NCBI GenBank assembly: GCA_020200675.1
Contig: JAIVIG010000322.1
Span: forward strand, 1-6,696
DNA length: 6,696 bases
Direction: 5' to 3'
From: Actinomycetota bacterium
GTDB taxonomy: Bacteria; Actinomycetota; Rubrobacteria; Rubrobacterales; Rubrobacteraceae
In this document: positions 1 to 4,893 of the stretch, in pieces
Layout: the number at the start of each line of letters is the position of its first letter
How positions within the stretch are numbered: the stretch's first letter is position 1
Notes under the pieces: model-generated
Database searches by the model: none
Told to the model about the DNA's origin: nothing
The model's input: only the letters and a program-made list of their open reading frames with translations
Position numbers and translations under genes: made by a program

Positions 1-150
1 CCGCCGGAGCGCATCTTCCTAAATCCCGATTGTGGCTTTGGCACGTTTTCCAGCCGGCCTATGAATAGCGTCAAAGTAGCCGTACGCAAGTTGGAGGCGC
101 TGGCGCAGGCGGCCGCGGTGCTCAGGGCCGACTATCCAGGGACTGGCTGA
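1..150 (+). CDS. C-terminal end of MetE-like cobalamin-independent methionine synthase (5' truncated by window)
   Basis: Reading frame 1 is open from the window edge to TGA at 148-150 and gives 49 residues. It begins PPERIFLNPDCGFGTFSSRP and continues into an alanine- and leucine-rich helix ending LRADYPGTG. The NPDCGF segment is the C-terminal zinc-site signature of the MetE/UroD-like methyltransferase fold; its cysteine (residue 11 here) is a zinc ligand that activates the homocysteine thiol in known family members. The GFGTFSSRP continuation fits the short, single-domain MetE-like proteins better than long MetE, which has a GLKTR-type sequence there. The substrate cannot be told from this tail: methionine synthesis from a methyl-folate or another methyl donor are both possible. 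No terminator is visible, and the next ribosome binding site starts 16 nt after the stop. Confidence 0.75.
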   Translation, partial: PPERIFLNPDCGFGTFSSRPMNSVKVAVRKLEALAQAAAVLRADYPGTG

Positions 151-166
151 CGACCGTTTGTATGTG

Positions 167-171
167 AGGAG
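167..171 (+). promoter_or_regulatory. Ribosome binding site for the 44-residue ORF
   Basis: AGGAG lies 6 nt before the GTG at 178. It is the main reason for accepting this very small ORF as translated. Confidence 0.55.
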
Positions 172-177
172 ATCATC

Positions 178-312
178 GTGACCAACGCCGGTTTGCTCCA
201 CATCGGTGGGATGTTATTCGTCGACGCTGCCGCGCTACTCGGGAAGGCCGAGAGAGGTAGAGGCATTCGCCTATTCGGACCGTCAGACCGCCGCGCTCTG
301 CGTAAGGGTTGA
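178..312 (+). CDS. 44-residue ORF resembling the N-terminus of an AmiS/UreI channel; probably truncated
   Basis: A GTG start at 178 lies 6 nt after a good AGGAG ribosome binding site (167-171), and the frame stops with TGA at 310-312. The product starts MTNAGLLHIGGMLFVDAAAL and continues LGK followed by a basic tail. The first ~22 residues form one hydrophobic segment resembling helix 1 of AmiS/UreI amide/urea channels (family pattern roughly GLLYVGAVLFxNGxxLLGK). Those channels have about six helices, and the other helices are absent here, so if the match is right this is a decayed remnant. It could equally be an unrelated small membrane protein. Its stop overlaps the candidate TTG start of the OsmC-like gene in the string TTGA (309-312), which would allow translational coupling. 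The family assignment comes from memory of the pattern and is weak. Confidence 0.4.
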   Translation: MTNAGLLHIGGMLFVDAAALLGKAERGRGIRLFGPSDRRALRKG

Positions 313-776
313 ATGCACCAGTGGATAACACGGATTATGCCTGGACATCCCGTGTGAGCTGGATGGATGAAGGTTGGGCGACGGTTTACACACGTAATCA
401 TGCTTTCACCGTCGGCGGGCAAGCCAGCTTCAGGGAAGCGGACGCACATCCTGATGCAGTAGAATATTTGCTCGGCGCTCTGGGGGGCGATCTCATCAGC
501 GGCTTCGCGTCGCACGCCGCGCGGCGCGGCGTCGAGGTTGATGCGATGGAAGCCAGCATCTTCGGTCGGCTCAATAACCCCCTCGTTTATCTGGGTGTCG
601 TGGGCGAGAAAGGTCACCCCGGCTTCGAAACGATCTCCTGCACTCTGTACGCAAGTGCCGATGCTGACGAGGAAACCTTGGAGGAGATTTGGCAGACCAC
701 TCTGGCACGTTCGCCTCTCGTGAATACGCTCAACCGCTGTGTGGGTCTTACCCTGAACCTGCACGCGGTTGAGTGA
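309..776 (+). CDS. OsmC family protein lacking the usual first catalytic cysteine
   Basis: The 155-residue product has OsmC/Ohr-fold length and layout. An N-terminal strand region ends in a conserved-looking HPDAVEYLLGALGGDLISGF block (residues 47-66), the family's central helix. An acidic linker follows, then a PGFETISCTLYA strand (104-115), a DEETLEEIW helix, and the C-terminal ARSPLVNTLNR segment typical of the family. Active OsmC/Ohr hydroperoxide reductases carry the peroxidatic Cys in the central helix (GxC or GSC); here that site is Asp61 (GGD). Cysteines remain only at 111 and 144, neither at that position. It may therefore be a non-peroxidase member, a binding protein, or an inactive copy. 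The start is uncertain: TTG at 309 directly follows an in-frame TAA (303-305) and overlaps the upstream TGA, while GTG at 321 has AAGGG 12 nt upstream. Confidence 0.75.
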   Translation: MNAPVDNTDYAWTSRVSWMDEGWATVYTRNHAFTVGGQASFREADAHPDAVEYLLGALGGDLISGFASHAARRGVEVDAMEASIFGRLNNPLVYLGVVGEKGHPGFETISCTLYASADADEETLEEIWQTTLARSPLVNTLNRCVGLTLNLHAVE

Positions 777-938
777 GTAGGGCAGGTAGAGTCATAACGT
801 TTACGCAGGCTGAGTCGTCTCTGACTGACTTCTTTGATGAATTCTCTACGTCCCGCGATAGTATTTTCGGTGGACTTCACACTCTCCAGAAGGGACAAGG
901 GATGCCCACTCGAAGCCCTTATCGCATCGAGCTCGCCC

Positions 939-947
939 AAGGAGGAG
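939..947 (+). promoter_or_regulatory. Strong Shine-Dalgarno-like AAGGAGGAG without an obvious matching ATG
   Basis: A near-perfect anti-16S complement occurs in an otherwise gene-poor stretch. The only nearby in-frame start for the membrane ORF at 988 is a CTG at 949, which is too close for normal spacing; the ATG at 988 is about 40 nt away. It may be a remnant of an original gene start, with the intervening sequence altered, or it may be chance. Confidence 0.3.
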
Positions 948-987
948 ACTGCACCAGTCGGCTAACCCAACGCTGCTGGCGGAGCCG

Positions 988-1260
988 ATGCCGCACCGCT
1001 TCCTGGACCATGCGCTCCTGGGGTTGGAATGGGGTAGCCTCGCGGCACTGTTGTTGATCACGCTCGTGCAACCCACAACCGGCCGCACGGTGCTCCCGAC
1101 GTGGGCGCTCATACTGCTGTTCGCCGCATACCTCCCCGACCCCGTTCGCGCCGCGATAGTCGCCGCTGCCATTGATCCCGAGGTTTCCGCCCCAACTCTT
1201 CCGGACACGGGCGGCGCAGCGCTTCCGAATACGGGTGGCGTGGCATCCTCGCAAGACTAA
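988..1260 (+). CDS. Small two-helix membrane protein or truncated sensor-kinase N-terminus with two LPxTG-like motifs
   Basis: The frame is open from 862 (after TAG 859-861) to TAA at 1258-1260. The first ATG, at 988, gives 90 residues. Hydrophobic segments lie at about residues 10-27 and 35-49, separated by a short QPTTGRTVLPTW loop, with a weaker one at 53-62. This hairpin resembles the N-terminal membrane region of some actinobacterial sensor histidine kinases, but no HAMP, HisKA or ATPase domain follows, so a truncated kinase gene is possible. The last 25 residues carry LPDTGGAA and LPNTGGVA back to back, then SSQD and the stop. A working sortase signal has a hydrophobic helix and basic tail after LPxTG; neither is present. 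An upstream CTG (949) after AAGGAGGAG is an alternative start. No function can be assigned with confidence. Confidence 0.4.
   Translation: MPHRFLDHALLGLEWGSLAALLLITLVQPTTGRTVLPTWALILLFAAYLPDPVRAAIVAAAIDPEVSAPTLPDTGGAALPNTGGVASSQD
1198..1245 (+). repeat. 24-bp imperfect tandem duplication encoding LPDTGGAA/LPNTGGVA
   Basis: Two adjacent 24-nt units (1198-1221 and 1222-1245), each starting CTTCCG and containing ACGGG followed by GGC, encode eight-residue units with the LPxTGG core. The differences are mostly transitions, consistent with a tandem duplication that later drifted. Confidence 0.6.
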
Positions 1261-1290
1261 TATTACGATCTGAAGCATTGAGGGTTAGGC

Positions 1291-1317
1291 CCCGAGTCCG
1301 GGTACGCCGGACTCGGG
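1291..1317 (+). terminator. Perfect 11-bp stem, 5-nt loop hairpin downstream of the membrane ORF; possible terminator
   Basis: CCCGAGTCCGG (1291-1301) and CCGGACTCGGG (1307-1317) are exact reverse complements around the loop GTACG. The hairpin begins 31 nt after the stop at 1260 and fits the end of the upstream transcript. No T-run follows on the + strand, so it would be a T-less terminator, as often proposed in high-GC actinobacteria, or another RNA/DNA structure. It is symmetric and could act on either strand. Confidence 0.5.
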
Positions 1318-1545
1318 CGAGGATTAGTCGTCTCGCCTCCTCCGACGATTCAAGCTCTTTGGTTGGTTCGATGTGGATTTTCACGTAAGGGCTCCGGCAC
1401 CGCGGACCGAGTCCGTTTCGCATAGATCAGCTTGCCCATACCCCTCTTTGAGGTGCGCCAGCTCCGGCGAGCTAGTGCCCGAGTTTGGGCTCGTACAGCT
1501 GGTGGTAGTAGCGCTGTCCCGGGACCGCTCCGAAAATAGCACGCC

Positions 1546-1572
1546 GTAAGAGAAATGTAAGTAACGTGTAAG
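1546..1572 (+). promoter_or_regulatory. Three GTAAG direct repeats with exact 11-bp spacing; candidate OmpR/PhoB-type response-regulator site
   Basis: GTAAG occurs at 1546-1550, 1557-1561 and 1568-1572, so start-to-start distance is 11 bp each time, and the last two share a preceding T. Winged-helix response regulators of the OmpR/PhoB class bind tandem half-sites at 11-bp pitch; the actinobacterial regulators MtrA and PhoP are examples with GTAAC-like and GTTCACC-like half-sites respectively. The array ends 100 bp before the ATG at 1673, a reasonable distance for an operator. The regulator is inferred and could be different, or the repeat could be chance. Confidence 0.4.
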
Positions 1573-1589
1573 CCTCTGGCAACATTTCG

Positions 1590-1614
1590 GAACGATACTG
1601 AAGTACGTACGTTC
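1590..1614. promoter_or_regulatory. Interrupted inverted repeat GAACG-N15-CGTTC containing the palindrome GTACGTAC
   Basis: GAACG (1590-1594) pairs with CGTTC (1610-1614), and the 8-bp perfect palindrome GTACGTAC lies at 1603-1610. It sits 18 bp after the GTAAG array and 58 bp before the ATG at 1673, where an operator or promoter element would be expected. There is no independent support for binding. Confidence 0.25.
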
Positions 1615-1660
1615 CTGGGTTACGCCATACATACAAACGCTACACAGCCGAACAGCAGTG

Positions 1661-1667
1661 AGGGGAG
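1661..1667 (+). promoter_or_regulatory. Ribosome binding site deciding the start at 1673
   Basis: AGGGGAG lies 5 nt before ATG 1673. This favours ATG 1673 over the upstream in-frame GTG at 1658, which would place the purine-rich motif inside the coding sequence. Confidence 0.65.
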
Positions 1668-1672
1668 AGAAG

Positions 1673-2179
1673 ATGGCACAGAGGTTCGACGCGATAGTGC
1701 TCGGCATGGGACCCGGCGGCGAGGTGGTCTCCGGCAAGCTGATAAAGGCCGGCAAGAAGGTCGCGGTCGTCGAGAAGGAGCTCATCGGCGGAGAGTGCGC
1801 TTACTGGGCTTGCATCCCGTCGAAGACGCTCCTGCGCTCGCCGGAAGCCAGGGAAGAGTCACGCAGGGCCTTCGGTACCAGCCCTCCCACCCTCGATCTG
1901 GAGCGGCTCTGCCGCGCCATCGTGGTGGGGGCCGACGTAAGCGACGAAGATCAGGTCGGCGAGATGTTCGACCGCGCCGTCGAGGAGTTCGGCACCGTCG
2001 ACATCCTCATGAACAACGCCGGCGTGGACGCGGTCGGCACCGAGGTTGCCGACCTGTCCACCGAGGTCTGGGACAGGGCGATCAAGACCAACGTCTACGG
2101 TTACTTCTACTGCTGCCGGCGGTTCATCAACATCCGCAAAGAAGCTGGCGAGGGAGGCAAGATCATCAATATCACCTGA
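1673..2179 (+). pseudogene. Composite gene: disulfide-oxidoreductase N-terminus fused to SDR middle part, ending at a premature TGA
   Basis: The 168-residue frame starts MAQRFDAIVLGMGPGGEVVS, the FAD-binding Rossmann motif of class-I pyridine nucleotide-disulfide oxidoreductases (dihydrolipoamide dehydrogenase, mercuric and glutathione reductase). At residues 39-51 follows GGECAYWACIPSK with the redox pair Cys42 and Cys47. After about residue 79 this protein stops abruptly; the NAD-binding and dimerisation domains (normally to ~450 residues) are missing. From about residue 83 the sequence is a short-chain dehydrogenase without its own TGxxxGIG cofactor motif: GADVSDEDQV, then NNAG at 114-117, a KTNVYGYFYC helix, and GKIINIT at the end. 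TGA at 2177-2179 falls where the SDR catalytic serine should be. A deletion joining two once-separate genes, followed by decay, explains this best. The fragment is unlikely to be active as either enzyme. Confidence 0.8.
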
Positions 2180-2520
2180 GTCCACCAGGAGCAGCCCCGG
2201 GCCGGCGCTGCGGACTACGATTGCTCCAAAGGGGCGATCCGCAACCTCACCGTACCCTCGCCCTCGAACTCGCCCCGCACAAGATCAACGTCAACAACAT
2301 CGGGCCCGGCATGGTGCTGACACCCTTCAACCAGGAGGCGATAGACGACCCCGAGTTCCGCGAGCAGCAGGTCCAGAGCATCCCCTGGAAGCGCGCCGCC
2401 CTCCCCGCGGAGATCGGCCGCCTCGCCGTCTTTCTCGCCTCCAACGAGGCCGACTACGTGACCGGGTCCACCTACTACATGGACGGCGGGCTCATGCAGA
2501 GCGCGGGACAAGGGGCCTGA
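2180..2520 (+). pseudogene. C-terminal part of the broken SDR (glucose-1-dehydrogenase-like), with frameshift at about 2251
   Basis: In the frame of the upstream composite gene, the sequence just after its TGA reads VHQEQPRAGAADYDCSKGAI. This contains the SDR catalytic YxxxK (codons at 2216 and 2228), but the frame breaks after 2251. Restoring one C in the ACCGTACC string near 2251 gives LTRTLALELAPHKINVNNIG, the usual following helix and strand. The +1 frame then continues PGMVLTPF, an acidic helix, RLAVFLASNEADYVTGSTYY and MDGGLMQSAGQGA to TGA at 2518-2520, a complete SDR C-terminus. The VHQEQP context resembles the SVHE motif of glucose 1-dehydrogenases. Both a nonsense codon and a frameshift separate it from the upstream part, and no good internal start with a ribosome binding site was seen. 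Confidence 0.8.
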
Positions 2521-2587
2521 CGATAGACGAACCGACGCCCGAACGGCTCCATCCTCGACCGACTCAGGGGAGAGCCACGAAATCTAC

Positions 2588-2593
2588 GGAGGT
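2588..2593 (+). promoter_or_regulatory. Ribosome binding site of msrAB
   Basis: GGAGGT lies 6 nt before ATG 2600 and fixes the start of the MsrA-MsrB protein with an N-terminal extension rather than at the internal ATG (codon 10). Confidence 0.75.
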
Positions 2594-2599
2594 AAGAGA

Positions 2600-3676
2600 A
2601 TGTTTTTTGGCCGCCGCAAATCCAAGATGATCACGCCCGGCAAGGCGTTGCCCGGCCGCGACCGGCCGGCGTTCGCCGTCCCCGCGCAGCACGCCGTGTT
2701 CGGCACGCCGCCGATCCGGCCGCCGTTCCCCGACGGCCTCCGGACGGCGGTGTTCGCGCTCGGCTGCTTCTGGGGCGCCGAGCGCCTGTTCTGGCGGACC
2801 GATGGGGTCTACACGACCGCCGCCGGCTACGCGGGAGGCTTCACGCCGAACCCGACCTACAAGGAGGTCTGCTCGGGCCGCACCGGGCACGCCGAGGCGG
2901 TGCTCGCCGTCTTCGACCCGGCGAAGGTCTCCTACGAGGATTTGCTCACGATCTTCTTCGAGGCCCACGACCCGACCCAGGGTATGCGGCAGGGCAACGA
3001 CGCCGGAACGCAGTACCGCTCCGCCGTCTACTACGCCGACGACGATCAGCGACGGGCCGCCGAGGCGACGCGCGACGCGTACGACCACGCCCTGCGGCAC
3101 GCTAACTTCCATCCTATCACCACGGAGATCGCCCCTGCTGGCCCCTTCTACTACGCCGAGGACTATCACCAGCAGTACCTGCACAAGGTGCCGGGCGGCT
3201 ACTGCGGCCTGGCGGGGACCGGCGTGGCCTGCTCGGTGGGGGCGGCCACCCAGCCCGAGACCGACGACGCCCTTCGACCGGTGCCGAGCAGCGACGCGGA
3301 GTGGCGCGAGCGCCTCTCGCCTGAGCAGTACGCCGTGTTGCGCAAGGCGGGCACCGAGCCGCCGTTCTCCGGCGAGTACGTAGACGCCGACGAGGATGGC
3401 CTCTACCGCTGCGCGGCCTGCAGCAACGCGCTCTTCGACGGCCGGGCCAAGTTCCATTCGGGAACCGGCTGGCCGAGCTTCACCGAGGCGGTCTCGCCGG
3501 ACGCCGTGGAATTGGTCGAGGACCGCTCGCTCGGGGTGGTCCGCACCGAGGCGCGCTGCGCGCGCTGCCGCTCCCACCTCGGCCACGTCTTCGACGACGG
3601 GCCGCGGGAGACCGGTGGGCAGCGGTGGTGCATGAACAGCGTCGCGCTCGACCGGGCGCCGGACAGGCATGGCTAG
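2600..3676 (+). CDS. msrAB: Bifunctional peptide-methionine sulfoxide reductase MsrA-MsrB
   Basis: This 358-residue fusion repairs both diastereomers of methionine sulfoxide in proteins: MsrA the S form, MsrB the R form, usually with thioredoxin as reductant. The MsrA domain covers about residues 48-215. GCFWGAE (55-61) carries catalytic Cys56, followed by GYAGG (76-80), GHAEAV (96-101), DPTQ (124-127) and QYRSAVYY (138-145); Cys202 and Cys211 in GGYCGLAGTGVAC are the likely resolving cysteines. The MsrB domain covers about 232-351: FSGEY, zinc ligands Cys271/Cys274 and Cys320/Cys323, GTGWPSF (288-294), SHLGHVFDDGP (325-335), and catalytic Cys344 in RWCMNS. All key residues are present. The order A then B is a common natural fusion. 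The ~47-residue N-terminal extension is proline- and arginine-rich with no evident signal peptide, so the enzyme is probably cytoplasmic. It follows the broken SDR by 79 nt and leads the glk-tkt cluster. Confidence 0.96.
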   Translation: MFFGRRKSKMITPGKALPGRDRPAFAVPAQHAVFGTPPIRPPFPDGLRTAVFALGCFWGAERLFWRTDGVYTTAAGYAGGFTPNPTYKEVCSGRTGHAEAVLAVFDPAKVSYEDLLTIFFEAHDPTQGMRQGNDAGTQYRSAVYYADDDQRRAAEATRDAYDHALRHANFHPITTEIAPAGPFYYAEDYHQQYLHKVPGGYCGLAGTGVACSVGAATQPETDDALRPVPSSDAEWRERLSPEQYAVLRKAGTEPPFSGEYVDADEDGLYRCAACSNALFDGRAKFHSGTGWPSFTEAVSPDAVELVEDRSLGVVRTEARCARCRSHLGHVFDDGPRETGGQRWCMNSVALDRAPDRHG

Positions 3677-3691
3677 ACACGGAGGGATAGG

Positions 3692-3814
3692 ATGACGGAC
3701 ACAGAGAACGAGTACGGCGTGATGGGGTTCCCGAGCAACGGGAAGCTCGCTTGCTCGCCGGAGAGACTCGACAACGCGAGAACCGCGGGCCTACCCCCCA
3801 TCGCGCTCCCATGA
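3692..3814 (+). CDS. 40-residue ORF of unknown function between msrAB and glk
   Basis: ATG 3692 has GGAGGG 5 nt upstream (3681-3686) and begins 15 nt after the msrAB stop, so translation is plausible. The product starts MTDTENEYGVMGFPSNGKLA, contains CSPERLDNARTAG and ends PPIALP. It has no membrane segment. I do not recognise it. The EYGVMG start recalls N-termini of NAD(P)-binding sugar-acid dehydrogenases such as 6-phosphogluconate dehydrogenase, which would suit this pentose phosphate neighbourhood, but the glycine-rich pattern that should follow is not intact, so at most it is a remnant. Its TGA (3812-3814) overlaps ATG 3811, an in-frame upstream start for glucokinase, in the string ATGA; it could therefore act as a leader that couples translation to glk. 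Confidence 0.45.
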   Translation: MTDTENEYGVMGFPSNGKLACSPERLDNARTAGLPPIALP

Positions 3815-3864
3815 CGCCGAAGAGCAACCATGGGCGCGGGTCGAAGAAGGCGGAGAGTAACCGT

Positions 3865-4887
3865 ATGCTGCTCGCCGGTGACATAGGCGGCACCAAGACC
3901 GCCCTGGCAATCTTCTCTCCCGATGAGGGGCCGTACGCACCGCTGGTGGAGGAGGCCTTCCCGAGCGCCCGCTACCCGAGCCTCGAGGCTCTCGCGAGCG
4001 AGTTTCTGGCGCAAACCGACCTGCCCGTGGACCGCGCAAGCTTCGGCGTCTCCGGCCCGGTGGCAGACGGCGGGGCCGCGGCCACGAACCTTCCCTGGAA
4101 GATGGACGAGGCACGTCTAGGGCATGCCTTGGGTCTACGATCGGTTCGCTTGCTCAACGACCTGGAGGCGATCGCGCGCGCCGCGCCGTTCTTGGGGTCC
4201 GAGGGCCTCCATACCCTGAACGTGGGGACGCCCGATCCCGAGGGCGCCCTGGCGGTGATCGCACCGGGCACCGGGCTCGGGGAGGCTTTTCTGACTCGGG
4301 AAGGACCTGGTTACCGGGCCCATCCCTCCGAGGGCGGCCACGCCGACTTCGCGCCCACCGGCGAGCTGGAGATGGGACTGCTGCGGTATCTCCTGGACCG
4401 CTTCGGACACGCCAGCTACGAGAGGGTTTGCTCCGGACAGGGACTCCCCAACATCTACGGATACCTGAAGCAGATCGGGCACGCCGAGGAGCCGTCCTGG
4501 CTCGCCGGGAAGCTCGCCGCCGCCGAGGATCCCACGCCGATCATCGTGGAGGCGGCCTCGGACCCCGATGCGTCATGCGAGCTCTGCGTCGCCGCCCTGG
4601 ACGTCTTCGTCTCCGCCCTGGGTGCTCAGGCCGGGAACCTGGCCCTCACGGTGATGGCGACCGGCGGCGTCTTCCTCGGCGGCGGGATACCGCCGCGCGT
4701 CCTGCCCGTTCTCGAGCGCGGCTGTTTCATGGAGGCGTTCGGGTGCAAGGGCCGCTTCTCCGGGTTGCTGGGCCGCGTGCCGGTACATGTGATCTTGAAC
4801 CCGAAGGTCGCGCTCATCGGCGCGGCGCGCTACGGGCTCGAAATATACGAGGATGACCTCGTCGACCAGCCAACGAAAGGAAGTTGA
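3865..4887 (+). CDS. glk: Glucokinase (ATP-dependent, Glk family)
   Basis: This enzyme phosphorylates glucose to glucose-6-phosphate with ATP, feeding glycolysis and the pentose phosphate pathway. Numbering from ATG 3865 (340 residues, normal for the family): phosphate-binding DIGGTKT at 6-12, GVSGPV at 61-66, TNLPW at 74-78, LLNDLEA at 96-102 with the catalytic base Asp99, the APGTGLGEA phosphate-2 loop at 133-141, and HPSEGGHADF at 153-162 with the sugar-contacting Glu156 and His159. GGIPPR follows near the adenosine site, and NPKVALIGAA near the end. This is the bacterial Glk type, not the ROK repressor-kinase type, because the ROK CxCGxxGC zinc motif is absent. Start choice: ATG 3865 has a purine-rich GGAG (3852-3855) and places DIGGTKT at the usual distance from the start. 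In-frame ATG 3811 (ATGA overlap with the small ORF) would add 18 polar, basic residues. Confidence 0.93.
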   Translation: MLLAGDIGGTKTALAIFSPDEGPYAPLVEEAFPSARYPSLEALASEFLAQTDLPVDRASFGVSGPVADGGAAATNLPWKMDEARLGHALGLRSVRLLNDLEAIARAAPFLGSEGLHTLNVGTPDPEGALAVIAPGTGLGEAFLTREGPGYRAHPSEGGHADFAPTGELEMGLLRYLLDRFGHASYERVCSGQGLPNIYGYLKQIGHAEEPSWLAGKLAAAEDPTPIIVEAASDPDASCELCVAALDVFVSALGAQAGNLALTVMATGGVFLGGGIPPRVLPVLERGCFMEAFGCKGRFSGLLGRVPVHVILNPKVALIGAARYGLEIYEDDLVDQPTKGS

Positions 4888-4893
4888 GAAGTC

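Larger units (their letters stand above)
1318..1672. other. Intergenic region without a convincing gene
   Basis: No reading frame on either strand here gives a recognisable protein; the open frames crossing it have low-complexity or antisense-like products. No tRNA or rRNA pattern was seen. It contains the GTAAG repeat array and the palindrome described separately. It is less GC-rich toward its right end, as expected for the promoter region of the gene at 1673. No confident -35/-10 pair was found. Confidence 0.5.

Noticed and set aside
132..764. Minus-strand ORF (210 codons) opposite the OsmC-like gene
   Set aside because: The product has no family signature and uses codons unlike the neighbours, while the + strand frame gives an OsmC-like protein.
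773..1057. + strand ORF (94 codons) starting at a GTGA overlap with the OsmC stop
   Set aside because: It has no ribosome binding site, and its second half is Arg/Trp/Ser/Cys-rich out-of-frame reading of the membrane ORF. The first 40 residues match nothing I recognise.
1381..1785. Minus-strand ORF (134 codons) over the intergenic region and composite gene start
   Set aside because: It overlaps the flavoprotein motifs on the other strand, and the product is Ser/Thr-rich without domain features.
2177..2179. Selenocysteine recoding as the main explanation of the in-frame TGA
   Set aside because: A second lesion (frameshift near 2251) and the truncated N-terminus make a pseudogene much more likely. 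Kept only as a check in the findings.
2564..3670. Long minus-strand ORF (368 codons) opposite msrAB
   Set aside because: It is antisense to a gene with every MsrA and MsrB catalytic residue. Its product is Ala/Arg/Gly/Val-rich low-complexity sequence, typical of the antisense of high-GC coding DNA.
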